A stretch of 64,000 nt of DNA from Algoriphagus sp. AGSA1 (GCF_021390545.1 NZ_JAJUWR010000024.1:38096-102095); one strand, 5' to 3'. Shown: positions 45,043-53,498, counted from the stretch's first letter. Notes: generated from the sequence alone by a model not told the origin. Numbers and translations: made by a program.

Positions 45043-45585
45043 ATGAAATCGAACATAATGAATGTGGCGGTTTTCTCCGTCATCCTCGCAGTGGGAGTTT
45101 CTTGCGATCAAAAAAGTGATCAGGATGCGAAGATCAAAGCACTGGAGGATAAAATAGCCCAGCTAGAGACCAGCAACACATCTGTCACCCCGGTGAATGC
45201 CCAGACCAGCTCTGTGGCAGATCCTTCTACTTTAGGAGCATTTCAATTCCCGGAAATGGAACATGACTTTGGCACCATCAATGAAGGTAAGGTAGTAGAA
45301 CATATCTTCAAATTCACCAATAACGGCCAGGCTCCCCTAGTAATCTCCAATATCACCGCTTCATGTGGATGCACCAGTCCTGATTGGACTAAAGCACCGG
45401 TAAAACCAGGCGAAGAGGGCTTTGTTAAAGTAGTTTTTGACTCAAACAACAAATCAGGCGCTCAGGCCCCTACGGTAAGCATACAGGCAAACACCAATCC
45501 TAATGTGACCCGATTGAGATTGAAAGGAACAGTAACACCAAAAAACGCAGGTACGACGGCTCCCGTAGGGCCGGTTAAACGATAA
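45043..45585 (+). CDS. DUF1573 lipoprotein
   Basis: The start at ATG 45043 gives a lipoprotein signal (VFSVILAVGVSC). After a short coiled coil and a Thr/Ser-rich linker comes the DUF1573 Ig-like domain. It is recognised by MEHDFGTINEGKVVEHIFKF, then TNNGQAPLVISNITASCGCT and KPGEEGFVKVVFDS. The function is unknown; the fold resembles ASPM/SPD-2/hydin-like domains. It lies 2 bp upstream of yajC. Confidence 0.9.
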   Translation: MKSNIMNVAVFSVILAVGVSCDQKSDQDAKIKALEDKIAQLETSNTSVTPVNAQTSSVADPSTLGAFQFPEMEHDFGTINEGKVVEHIFKFTNNGQAPLVISNITASCGCTSPDWTKAPVKPGEEGFVKVVFDSNNKSGAQAPTVSIQANTNPNVTRLRLKGTVTPKNAGTTAPVGPVKR

Positions 45586-45587
45586 TT

Positions 45588-45905
45588 ATGATCTCTACAA
45601 TATTAGCACAAGCTGCGGCAGGTGGCAGTGGGATTTTAGGGCAGGTTTTCCTGTTCGGTTCTATTATTCTGATTATGTACTTCTTCATGATCAGACCACA
45701 GCAGAAGAAACAGAAGGAAAGCAAAAAGTTTATTGAAGAAATCAAAAAAGGGGATGAAGTGGTGACGATAGGTGGACTCCATGGCAAGGTAAATGCAGTA
45801 GAAGGGGACACGGTAATCCTGGAGCTAGACAGAGGGTTGAAAGTAAAAGTGGAAAAATCCGCTATTTCCCTGGATTTCTCCAGAAAACCAGAACAAAAAA
45901 AATAA
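45588..45905 (+). CDS. yajC: Preprotein translocase accessory subunit YajC
   Basis: YajC associates with SecDF. One N-terminal helix (GQVFLFGSIILIMYFFMIRPQ, of which RPQQKKQKE is diagnostic) is followed by a small beta domain (GDEVVTIGGLHGKVNAVEGD). It has 105 residues. It sits between DUF1573 and the YbbR-like gene with 2-8 bp gaps. Confidence 0.95.
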   Translation: MISTILAQAAAGGSGILGQVFLFGSIILIMYFFMIRPQQKKQKESKKFIEEIKKGDEVVTIGGLHGKVNAVEGDTVILELDRGLKVKVEKSAISLDFSRKPEQKK

Positions 45906-45913
45906 ATTGAATT

Positions 45914-46879
45914 TTGCCGGAAACTAATAAATCCTCCAAAAGGATCAGTCCCCGAAAAGTATCGAATCTAAAAGTGGTAGTCCTCTGCATAGCAGCAGCT
46001 ACCACTTTTTGGATTTTAAACGCCCTGAATAAGGACGATTATACTACTGTGGTCGATTTTCCGGTGGAAATATCCTTTGATCAAGACCAGTACATAGCCG
46101 TATCAGCTCTCCCAAAAACATTGGAGATTGAAATTTCCGGGGACGGCTGGGATTTGCTCAGAAAATACTTCAATTTCAACAGCGATGCCTTCCCGATAGA
46201 GCTCAATAATCCCGCAGCTAAAAATTTTATTCTCACCTCTGACCTAAAGCGGTCCTTGGGAGAATTCCTCTCTCCTACCCAACTGGTTTCAGTACTGGAT
46301 GATTCTCTTAAATTCCAAGTGGACAGAATCAAAACACTGAAAGTAAAACCGGTTCTTGATTCCGCAGGTTTTACCATGGCCAAGAACTTCAGGATAATGG
46401 GGCAAATCGCTTTCAGCCCCGAAACCATCACCCTCAAAGGTCCCGGATCCATGCTTGATAGCCTGAGCAGGACTTTTCCGATAACACTCAACGAAAACAG
46501 ACTCAACAAGTCAGTCGATAAATTAATCGAGCTGGAAGTACCGGACTCGATGGGTGAACTGGTGCAGATAGATGAAGAGCAAATCAATGTCAAGTTTGAG
46601 GTAGTGGAATTTCTTGAAGGCAACAAACGACTTAAAATCAATAAAACCCACTTCCCCCCAAATGTGGCACTGGCAGATGAAGATGTGGTGATTATGATTT
46701 CCTATCTGGTGGATGAGCGAAAAGTGGGAGCGCTGAAAGACATAGAATTCGAAGCGGTAGTGGATTATTATAAGCGCAATAAAGAAGACAGCACCATCAG
46801 CGTTCAGGTAAGACCACAGCCAGATTATTTAGATCAAATCGTCATTTCTCCTGCCATTTTAAGACTCAAATATGAATAA
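45914..46879 (+). CDS. YbbR-like domain protein
   Basis: The start is TTG 45914, 8 bp after yajC; no ATG is available before the membrane helix (VVVLCIAAATTFWILNAL). Three YbbR-like beta domains appear to follow (FPVEISFDQDQYIAVSALPK, VKPVLDSAGFTMAKNFRI, and a third ending IVISPAILRLKYE). In other bacteria YbbR/CdaR proteins regulate the diadenylate cyclase CdaA; no cdaA is visible here. The gene overlaps coaE by 8 bp. Confidence 0.85.
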   Translation: MPETNKSSKRISPRKVSNLKVVVLCIAAATTFWILNALNKDDYTTVVDFPVEISFDQDQYIAVSALPKTLEIEISGDGWDLLRKYFNFNSDAFPIELNNPAAKNFILTSDLKRSLGEFLSPTQLVSVLDDSLKFQVDRIKTLKVKPVLDSAGFTMAKNFRIMGQIAFSPETITLKGPGSMLDSLSRTFPITLNENRLNKSVDKLIELEVPDSMGELVQIDEEQINVKFEVVEFLEGNKRLKINKTHFPPNVALADEDVVIMISYLVDERKVGALKDIEFEAVVDYYKRNKEDSTISVQVRPQPDYLDQIVISPAILRLKYE

Positions 46880-47477
46880 GAATTCGCCCACATTGGTCGG
46901 AATTACCGGGGGGATAGGCTCAGGAAAAACCACTGTAACCAGGATTTTTTCTATTCTTGGCATTCCCGTTTATTCCGCAGATGACCGGGCTAAGTGGCTT
47001 ATGCAAAATGATGCACAGTTACAAACCAAAATCAAAGATGCATTTGGAGATGAGTCGTATTTACCCAATGGTAGTCTGAATCGGGATTTTTTGGCAAAAA
47101 CAGTATTTGCTGATCCTGAAAAAGTAAAAAGAATAAATTCCTTGGTACATCCGGCAGTGGGAAGTGATTTTTCTGACTGGGCATCAAACCACACCTCCCC
47201 GTACGTGTTAAAAGAAGCGGCACTGATCTTTGAGACAGGTAGTAATGGTTCCCTGGACTTTGTGATCAATGTAAGCTCCCCCCTTAAAGTCCGTCTGGCG
47301 AGAACCTTGATGAGAGATCCATTTCGCTCGGAAGAACAAGTACATCAAATCATCAACCAGCAGCTTCCCGATGAACAGAAAAACGAAATGGCCGACTTCG
47401 TAATAAAAAACACAGACAATAAACTGTTAATTCCCCAGGTCTTAAAGATTCATGAGAAGCTTATTTCATTGAATTAA
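46872..47477 (+). CDS. coaE: Dephospho-CoA kinase
   Basis: CoaE carries out the last step of coenzyme A synthesis, phosphorylating the 3'-OH of dephospho-CoA. The P-loop is GGIGSGKTTV; YSADDRAKWLM is the typical substrate loop and VHPAVGSDF the conserved LxHPxV element. It has 201 residues. It overlaps the preceding gene by 8 bp, so translation is probably coupled. Confidence 0.96.
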   Translation: MNKNSPTLVGITGGIGSGKTTVTRIFSILGIPVYSADDRAKWLMQNDAQLQTKIKDAFGDESYLPNGSLNRDFLAKTVFADPEKVKRINSLVHPAVGSDFSDWASNHTSPYVLKEAALIFETGSNGSLDFVINVSSPLKVRLARTLMRDPFRSEEQVHQIINQQLPDEQKNEMADFVIKNTDNKLLIPQVLKIHEKLISLN

Positions 47478-47553
47478 AAGTATATCATCTGCGGGAAAAG
47501 CAGGTCAACTCTTATTTCCCTTCTCGCTACACCATCCTACTTTTCAAAACTTT

Positions 47554-48435
47554 ATGAAAGGATACAATCCCAAAGACTGGTTTAAAACTTTGTTTTTAGT
47601 CCAAAAATCAGACACCCTTGTCAAGCTTAGCCCCTTCATGGCCCTCATTTTCCTTTACTCGATAGGAATAGCGTGGCTGGAGATGGACTACTTCAAGATT
47701 GGTAAAAACAGCTGGGTTCAGAATATCCCCATCATGCATAGCCTATTGAGCTTTGTCATTTCCCTGCTGCTTGTTTTCAGGACAAATACAGCTTACGATA
47801 GATGGTGGGAAGGCAGGAAGCTTTGGGGCCAGTTGGTAAACAACAGCAGAAATTTGACCCTGAAGCTGGCGGGAATATTGGAAATCTCCGATGAAGATTC
47901 GAGACGGTTTTTCAGAAGAACAATCCCAATGTATGCTTATTCCCTTAGAGAGCACCTACAGAACAAAGTCACGATGTATATGCTGGATGACAAAAAGGGC
48001 GAAGAAATCACTTCTGCCATCGACCCGGATAAACATGTCCCAAATCAAGTGGCTAAATTGATGTTCGGCAAAGTAAATGACCTTTATAAAGCAAGAAAAA
48101 TCACCGGAGATCAATTGATCATTCTGAACCAGGAGCTCATGTGCTTTACGGATATCTGCGGAGCCTGTGAACGTATTAAAAACACACCCATACCCTATTC
48201 CTACAGTTCATTTATCAAGAAATTTATACTGGCCTATGTGCTTACGTTACCATTGGGATATGTTTTTTCCCTAGGATACTATGCGGCACCTATTGTCACA
48301 TTTATATTTTATGTTCTGGCTAGTCTGGAGTTAGTCGCGGAAGAAATCGAAGAACCTTTTGGGACAGATCCCAATGATCTGCCCATGGCCAAACTAGCAT
48401 CAAACATCCAAAAGCATGTAGAAGAGCTGATCTAA
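47554..48435 (+). CDS. Bestrophin-family ion channel
   Basis: This membrane protein carries the bestrophin hallmark RTNTAYDRWWEGRKLWGQLV and then NNSRNLTLKL. ICGACERIKNTPIPYSYSSF follows in the second half. Four hydrophobic helices fit the pentameric channel fold. The length of 293 residues is normal for bacterial members, which conduct cations or anions. Its physiological role is unknown. Confidence 0.92.
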   Translation: MKGYNPKDWFKTLFLVQKSDTLVKLSPFMALIFLYSIGIAWLEMDYFKIGKNSWVQNIPIMHSLLSFVISLLLVFRTNTAYDRWWEGRKLWGQLVNNSRNLTLKLAGILEISDEDSRRFFRRTIPMYAYSLREHLQNKVTMYMLDDKKGEEITSAIDPDKHVPNQVAKLMFGKVNDLYKARKITGDQLIILNQELMCFTDICGACERIKNTPIPYSYSSFIKKFILAYVLTLPLGYVFSLGYYAAPIVTFIFYVLASLELVAEEIEEPFGTDPNDLPMAKLASNIQKHVEELI

Positions 48436-48453
48436 AACAGTTTTCTTAACTTT

Positions 48454-48654
48454 AAGCCCGGACTATGCATTAGGATTCGTAGCAACCTGTCCCGATCTTT
48501 TTCGGGAAGGGTTCAAAACTGTAAGAGAATCAGTCACTTTGGAGATCGAGCCGTAGCATCGCTACGTTGAGAGCGAAAAGTGAAGCGTAGCGACTGATTT
48601 TGTCCGCCGCGGCAGATGAAGGCGCAATAGACGTACCAATGCATAATGCGGGTT
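48454..48654. repeat. Nested-inverted-repeat intergenic element (MITE/REP-like)
   Basis: Imperfect terminal inverted repeats lie at 48454-48480 and 48631-48654 (shared core TATGCATTAGG / CCAATGCATA). Inside are a hairpin CCCGA/TCGGG (48491-48506), inverted arms AATCAGTC (48528-48535) with GACTGATT (48592-48599), CACTTT with AAAGTG, and a perfect CGTAGC-ATC-GCTACG hairpin (48552-48566). It fills almost all of the gap between the bestrophin and HipA-like genes and codes for nothing evident. It may fold as a single RNA or cruciform. Confidence 0.6.
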
Positions 48655-48684
48655 AAACAATCAGATCCGCTTTATTAGCCTTAT

Positions 48685-49479
48685 ATGAATGACAAGTTGC
48701 TACTCAGAACAGTAAATGTAACCCGGTATATCCTGCCCTTAAGAGAGGGTGGCTCACTTCCTGCCCTGGCGGATGCCGATGACGGATTCAAGTATGTGTT
48801 GAAATTCCGGGGAGCCGGACAGCGGGAAAAAGCACTGATAGCGGAGCTGTTGGGAGGTGAAATCGCAAGAGAATTAGGCTTAAAAGTCCCTGAATTGGTA
48901 TTTGCAAACCTCGCTCCGTCCTTTGGCAGATCTGAGGGGGACGAAGAAATACAAGATTTGCTAAAGGGAAGCCAAGGGTTGAACCTCGCTCTGCATTTCC
49001 TTTCCGGAGCTATTAATTACGATCCTATTGCCATGCCTATTGATCCCATATTGGCATCCAAGATTGTGTGGCTGGACTTGTTTATCACTAATGTGGACCG
49101 CACCTTCAGAAACTCCAATATGCTGATGTGGAACAGAGAACTTTGGCTGATAGACCATGGCGCATCTTTTCTGTTTCAACATGCCTGGATCAATTGGGAG
49201 AAGAATGCCACAGGGTCATTTCCAACCATCAGTAACCATGTACTGCTTCCTTCAGCCTCAGAACTGGAGCAAGTAAACGAAGAATTCCAAAATATCCTGT
49301 CAACTGAAAAACTACAAAAAATAGTCGATCTGCTTCCGGAAGAATGGTTACTCGCAGGAGGAGATGCCGAAGACCCCACAGAGATCCGAAACGTTTATCG
49401 TGACTTTCTTTCCCTACGACTATCCTATTCAGACCAATTTACTAAAGAAGCCCAAGATGCAAGAAGAGCACTTATATGA
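48685..49479 (+). CDS. HipA-like kinase
   Basis: This 264-residue protein resembles a minimal HipA-family kinase. Candidate motifs are Lys40 in FKYVLKFRGAGQREKAL, Glu59 in LLGGEIARELGL, the catalytic-loop-like NVDRTFRNSNML (Asp138, Asn143/145), and the metal-binding-like LIDHGASF (Asp157). It lacks the N-terminal subdomain of full HipA, which is about 440 residues, and no HipB-like DNA-binding gene is adjacent. It overlaps the next gene by 23 bp. It could act as a toxin or protein kinase; the substrate is unknown. Confidence 0.8.
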   Translation: MNDKLLLRTVNVTRYILPLREGGSLPALADADDGFKYVLKFRGAGQREKALIAELLGGEIARELGLKVPELVFANLAPSFGRSEGDEEIQDLLKGSQGLNLALHFLSGAINYDPIAMPIDPILASKIVWLDLFITNVDRTFRNSNMLMWNRELWLIDHGASFLFQHAWINWEKNATGSFPTISNHVLLPSASELEQVNEEFQNILSTEKLQKIVDLLPEEWLLAGGDAEDPTEIRNVYRDFLSLRLSYSDQFTKEAQDARRALI

Positions 49480-49840
49480 ATATGCGATCATCCGAGTAGT
49501 ACCACGGGTTGAGCGGGAGGAATTCATCAATGTAGGAGTAGTAATCTGTCATTGGAAGAGAGGTTTTCTGGGTTGCAGAATCCAGCTGGATTCAAAGAAA
49601 CTTCTGGCTCTAGACCCTTTGGCTGATACAGAAATGATCCAGAAGAATCTGGAATCCTTTGAGAAAATATGTGCCGGGACTATCAATGGAGGTAATATTG
49701 CCGCTATGGACATAGCTTCGAGATTTCGATGGCTCACAGCTGTACGAAGTTCAATCATCCAGACTTCCAGACCCCACTCCGGCTATGCTGAAGACCTGGA
49801 GCAGACGCTGCAAAGGCTCTTCGAGGAGAATGTGGCATAA
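49457..49840 (+). CDS. DUF3037 protein paired with HipA-like kinase
   Basis: The start at ATG 49457 gives 127 residues and overlaps the kinase by 23 bp; the reading frame open upstream to 49364 is only overlap. YEYAIIRVVPRVEREEFINV followed by GVVICHWKRGFLGCRI matches DUF3037 as I know it. It has no signal peptide or membrane segment. The tight overlap with the kinase implies a functional pair. The biochemical function is unknown; it could be the kinase's target, activator or neutraliser. Confidence 0.8.
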   Translation: MQEEHLYEYAIIRVVPRVEREEFINVGVVICHWKRGFLGCRIQLDSKKLLALDPLADTEMIQKNLESFEKICAGTINGGNIAAMDIASRFRWLTAVRSSIIQTSRPHSGYAEDLEQTLQRLFEENVA

Positions 49841-49841
49841 A

Positions 49842-49870
49842 AAAAGGAACTCCAACATGAAGTTCCTTTT
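49842..49870. terminator. Terminator after HipA-like/DUF3037 pair
   Basis: AAAAGGAACT (49842-49851) pairs with AGTTCCTTTT (49861-49870) around a 9-base loop. A/T flanks on both sides make it usable in both directions, so it may also serve the DUF6952 gene ending at 49898. Confidence 0.8.
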
Positions 49871-49897
49871 CTGTTAACAATAAACCCAAAATATCTT

Positions 49898-50146
49898 TTA
49901 TCGATCAATCGATCCCAAGACCTTTTTCATAAAGGTATTTCCGGCGTCTCTTTCAGCCATACCGCTGGCTACCAGTTCATGCACTTCCAAAGCTCCACAG
50001 AGATTGGAGATCAGCTCTCCGATCACGTCTATCTCAGGTTCCTTCAGCGAGGGTGCCTCTGAGATATTTTCCAGTACTTCCAGAGCTGTTTCGATCTGTT
50101 CGGGAGTACATGTTCTTTGGATAGTTTTAATTACTGGCAACTTCAT
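49898..50146 (-). CDS. DUF6952-type small protein
   Basis: This 82-residue soluble protein starts KLPVIKTIQRTCTPEQIETA and is all-helical in appearance. Its position behind thioredoxin and peroxiredoxin genes recurs in Bacteroidota and is why I assign it to DUF6952. It overlaps the thioredoxin gene by 20 bp. Function unknown; a redox-linked role is inferred from context only. Confidence 0.7.
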   Translation of the reverse strand: MKLPVIKTIQRTCTPEQIETALEVLENISEAPSLKEPEIDVIGELISNLCGALEVHELVASGMAERDAGNTFMKKVLGSIDR

Positions 50147-50438
50147 GGATCAGTGCTTTTAATTGATCTTCTTTATTTGTCTGGATTTGATTTACCAACT
50201 GACCTCCTTTGAAAGAAGCGAAAGTCGGCAAATTGTTCACCTGTGCCAATTTCCTGGAATTTGGGAATTTCTCTGCATCCACAATCACAAAAACCTTGTC
50301 CTCATTTTCGCCCGCAAGTCTTCTGAACTTAGGTTTCATGATGCGGCAATTACCACACCAGCTGGCAGAGAATTGCACGATCACCTGATCATTGTCTGCC
50401 ACCAGCTCCTGCAAAGTATCTTCAGTCAGTTCAATCAT
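50127..50438 (-). CDS. Thioredoxin-family protein with CGNC active site
   Basis: This 103-residue single-domain thioredoxin fold has SASWCGNCRIMKPKF with Cys28 and Cys31. The usual Pro of CGPC is Asn, which should shift its redox potential. The cis-Pro loop is kept (NLPTFASFKGG). It lies 2 bp after the peroxiredoxin gene, so it is a likely dedicated reductant of that enzyme. Confidence 0.9.
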   Translation of the reverse strand: MIELTEDTLQELVADNDQVIVQFSASWCGNCRIMKPKFRRLAGENEDKVFVIVDAEKFPNSRKLAQVNNLPTFASFKGGQLVNQIQTNKEDQLKALIHEVASN

Positions 50439-50440
50439 GA

Positions 50441-51073
50441 TTAATTATTTGATAGATAGTTAGCAACTCCCTCGTTGGTTGCCTGCATTGCCTGTTTTCC
50501 TTCTTCCCAGTTGGCAGGACATACCTCACCGAATTTCTCCACATGGATCTGTGCATCCAGAAGTCTCAAGTACTCATCAATGTTTCTTCCCAATGGTAGG
50601 TCATTGATAGATTCGTGACGCACCACACCTTCTTTGTCAATCAAGAATGTACCTCTGTATGCTACGGGAGCTCCAGCGAAAGACCACAACCTGGTCTCAG
50701 CGTCGAAAGAATACTCTCCAGCCAATACACCATAATTCAAGGCAACAGTCTTAGAAGCATCTGCCACGATAGGGTAGGTCACACCTTCGATTCCTCCCTC
50801 AGCTTTAGGAGTCATCAACCATGCCAGGTGAGTCTCTTCAGTATCCGTTGAGCATCCTATCACTACAGTGTCTCTTTTCTCAAACTCAGCCAACTTAGAT
50901 TGAAAAGCATGAAGTTCAGTTGGACATACAAAAGTAAAATCCTTTGGATAGAAGAAAAGAACAACATTTTTCTTACCTAGATATTGATCCAAGCTGAAAT
51001 TCTCTATTATCTCTTCTCCGTTTATTACCGCTCCTACTGAAAACGCTGGAGCCTTTTTTCCTACTAATGCCAT
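50441..51073 (-). CDS. 2-Cys peroxiredoxin (AhpC/Prx1 type)
   Basis: The start at ATG 51073 fits the family N-terminus ALVGKKAPAFSVGAV; the frame extends to 51106 without support. Peroxidatic Cys50 is in DFTFVCPTE and resolving Cys185 is in GEVCPANW. It has 210 residues. It reduces hydrogen peroxide and organic peroxides, and heads the operon with thioredoxin and DUF6952. A -7 box (51106-51113) and a palindrome lie just upstream. Confidence 0.95.
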   Translation of the reverse strand: MALVGKKAPAFSVGAVINGEEIIENFSLDQYLGKKNVVLFFYPKDFTFVCPTELHAFQSKLAEFEKRDTVVIGCSTDTEETHLAWLMTPKAEGGIEGVTYPIVADASKTVALNYGVLAGEYSFDAETRLWSFAGAPVAYRGTFLIDKEGVVRHESINDLPLGRNIDEYLRLLDAQIHVEKFGEVCPANWEEGKQAMQATNEGVANYLSNN

Positions 51074-51105
51074 ATTAATGTTGTTTTGTTGAAAATCTGT
51101 TAACA

Positions 51106-51121
51106 CAAAGCTACTCGAGTA
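51106..51121 (-). promoter_or_regulatory. Peroxiredoxin promoter -7 box with adjoining palindrome
   Basis: TAGCTTTG on the minus strand (51113-51106) matches TAnnTTTG, 32 bp upstream of ATG 51073. The perfect palindrome TACTCGAGTA (51112-51121) overlaps its upstream end, a position suited to a redox repressor or activator. Confidence 0.45.
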
Positions 51122-51369
51122 ATCAATATTATAAAAAAAATAGACAAACGTTAAGCATAACGCAAAACCTCTTATGCCAAATAAAATTTCTATAAATCGA
51201 TTTTTCCCGAATCATTACTAAACAACTCTCTTTCTTTATAACTGAAAAAACAACCCGCTACCGATTGCGCACAAAATCAAAAAATCACGATTGAAATAAC
51301 CTATCGTCAATAGGAAAAGCTTATGGCCACTAACTAAAAGGATAAGCAGCTATTCTCTACTGAAATCAA
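51122..51369. other. Gap between peroxiredoxin promoter and serS hairpin
   Basis: This is A/T-rich sequence with no defensible ORF, repeat or RNA gene. Upstream parts may belong to the peroxiredoxin promoter. Confidence 0.5.
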
Positions 51370-51399
51370 GACCTGCCAGGGTTTGAAACCAGGCAGGTC
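51370..51399 (-). terminator. Strong hairpin downstream of serS
   Basis: GACCTGCC (51370-51377) pairs with GGCAGGTC (51392-51399), and an inner GGTTT/AAACC stem lies within. It begins 21 bp after the serS stop on the minus strand. There is no T-run, so it is a weak intrinsic terminator or an mRNA-end hairpin. Confidence 0.55.
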
Positions 51400-51419
51400 A
51401 TTGGTATATAATTCGGAAA

Positions 51420-52691
51420 TCAGATCTTATCAAATCCCAAATAGGGCTGTAATACTTTAGGCATATAGATGCCATCAGGCTTCTGGTTGTTTTCCAAAAT
51501 AGAAGCTACGATTCTTGGCAAAGCCAAAGCACTACCATTTAAGGAATGTGCCAGCTGCGTCTTTTTGTCCTCTCCTTTGAAGCGCAGTTTCAGCCGGTTA
51601 GTCTGATAAGTATCAAAATTGGAAACAGAACTCACTTCCAACCACCGCTCCTGCGCAGCAGAGAATACCTCCATATCATACGTCAGGGCAGAAGTAAAGC
51701 CCATATCCCCTCCACAAAGTCTCAAGACTCTATAAGGTAGCTCCAGTTTTTTCAAAAGTCCCTGGACATAAGAGCTCATCTCTTCCAGCGTTTCGTAGGA
51801 CTTATCCGGATGGGTGATCTGCACGATCTCCACTTTATCAAATTGATGTAATCTATTCAATCCTCTTACGTGTGCTCCCCAGCTACCGGCTTCTCTCCGG
51901 AAACACGGGGAATGCCCCACATTTTTTATAGGCAGGTCACTTTCTGACAGAATCACATCCCGGTAAATATTAGTGATGGGGACCTCTCCTGTCGGGATCA
52001 GGTACAGGTTATCCGCATCCGCATAGTACATCTGTCCTTCTTTGTCAGGCAACTGGCCTGTACCATAGCCCGAGTCTTCATTTACCAATATCGGAGGTTG
52101 AATCTCATCGTATCCTGCAGCCAACGCCTCATCCAAAAAGAAATTGATCAGGGCTCGCTGGAGTCTCGCTCCTTTTCCTTTATATACAGGAAATCCGGCT
52201 CCGGTGATTTTTGACCCCAGATCAAAATCTATGATATCATGTATTTTGATCAGTTCCCAGTGCGGCTGTTTACCCTCGTAGAGCTCAGGGATTGCGCCGT
52301 TTTCCAGTACCACCTCATTGTCCTCAGCTGTTTTGCCTGCCGGTACAGAAGAATGGGGAACATTAGGAATCGTATATAACAAGGCCTTAAGCTCCTCTTC
52401 AGCTTTGGAATTTTGCTCTTCTAGATCCTTGATCTGAATCTTCAGTTCCGCGGTTTTATCTTTGATTTTAACTGCCTCTTCAGCCTTACCCTCCCGCATC
52501 AAGGATCCTATCCGCTTCGAAATGGCATTGGACTCGCCCTGTAACTGATCACGCTCTGCCTGAGTGGATTTTCTTAACTCATCCAACTCAACTGCCTGGT
52601 TCAGTACAGCTTCCGCATTTGGGAAATTTCTTTTTTGAAGTCCGGCCAGCACGCCGGCATAGTTTTCTCGAATCTGATTGACTAAAAGCAT
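51420..52691 (-). CDS. serS: Seryl-tRNA synthetase
   Basis: This is a class II synthetase that charges tRNA-Ser. The N-terminal coiled-coil arm for the tRNA variable loop is at about 35-105. The class II core is shown by GTGQLPDKEGQMYY, LIPTGEVPITNIYRD, the motif 2 FRREAGSWGAHVRGL, and the motif 3 region NGSALALPRIVASILENNQ. It has 423 residues, the normal length. Confidence 0.98.
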   Translation of the reverse strand: MLLVNQIRENYAGVLAGLQKRNFPNAEAVLNQAVELDELRKSTQAERDQLQGESNAISKRIGSLMREGKAEEAVKIKDKTAELKIQIKDLEEQNSKAEEELKALLYTIPNVPHSSVPAGKTAEDNEVVLENGAIPELYEGKQPHWELIKIHDIIDFDLGSKITGAGFPVYKGKGARLQRALINFFLDEALAAGYDEIQPPILVNEDSGYGTGQLPDKEGQMYYADADNLYLIPTGEVPITNIYRDVILSESDLPIKNVGHSPCFRREAGSWGAHVRGLNRLHQFDKVEIVQITHPDKSYETLEEMSSYVQGLLKKLELPYRVLRLCGGDMGFTSALTYDMEVFSAAQERWLEVSSVSNFDTYQTNRLKLRFKGEDKKTQLAHSLNGSALALPRIVASILENNQKPDGIYMPKVLQPYLGFDKI

Positions 52692-52730
52692 CTTAAAATC
52701 TTTGAAATTGAAGCCCCAAAGATAAGCATG

Positions 52731-53498
52731 TTAGCGAACAATGATCGATTTACTCACACTTGAAAATGGCCCATCCAGCTCTTTTCCACCAGAGTGGAGC
52801 AATCTTACTTTGACTGTATAGTTGCCTTCCGGCAGATTCTCCACTCTTACCGGAGCCATGTGGTCGATCTCGTACTTCATCTCATTTAGTTCAATAGACA
52901 CTTTGAGACCATCCAACTTCATGTCGCCCCCTACAACCAAAAAATCTATGATCACTTCGCTACCAGCCTCATAAACCTGATCAGACCTGGGATAATTCAC
53001 CGCTAAATAAGGCTCTCCAGAATAGGGAAAAGGTCTGGAATTACCGACCTGAAAATCCCTATCTACATAATTGCCAAAGTTTTTCAACGCCAGACCTTCC
53101 TCATCAACCAAATATGCGACAACCCGGTAACTGCCTTCAGTCAGGTCTCTCTGGAATATGGGAGAATAAAACCCCACAGGATCTCCACCATTCAGAATAT
53201 TGAATAGCTTAAACTCCCTGGTCTCGTTCAGGTCAAAAGGGAAATTCTTTACATTAAACTCGAAAGGGATCTTGCCTGCCTTGAAGGATTGGTTCCCCAG
53301 AGGGGTATATAACTCAAGAATAGCATCAGGGTAGGCCGCTTGGTCTTCATACTGAAAAAATTTCACTTGAGGAGAGACAGGCTCCACAGCCACCTCTGGG
53401 GGTGGAGCAGTTACCACTTCCTCATTAATGCGTTCTTTTTCTGAGGAACATGCCGACAAAAGCCAAATCAATGTGAGGAATGTCAGGTTTTTATTCAT
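52731..53498 (-). CDS. Lipoprotein of unknown function with Ig-like segments
   Basis: No family is recognised. A lipoprotein signal (LTFLTLIWLLSAC) is followed by a Pro/Val-rich linker and two beta-rich stretches, the second ending in GNYTVKVRLLHSGGKELDGPF. It has 255 residues. It is 39 bp upstream of serS on the same strand. It looks like an envelope-anchored structural or binding protein. Confidence 0.65.
   Translation of the reverse strand: MNKNLTFLTLIWLLSACSSEKERINEEVVTAPPPEVAVEPVSPQVKFFQYEDQAAYPDAILELYTPLGNQSFKAGKIPFEFNVKNFPFDLNETREFKLFNILNGGDPVGFYSPIFQRDLTEGSYRVVAYLVDEEGLALKNFGNYVDRDFQVGNSRPFPYSGEPYLAVNYPRSDQVYEAGSEVIIDFLVVGGDMKLDGLKVSIELNEMKYEIDHMAPVRVENLPEGNYTVKVRLLHSGGKELDGPFSSVSKSIIVR

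Noticed and set aside
46081..46641. 186-residue minus-strand frame opposite the YbbR-like gene
   Set aside because: Long, but it is antisense to a gene supported by synteny with yajC and coaE, and has no recognisable motif.
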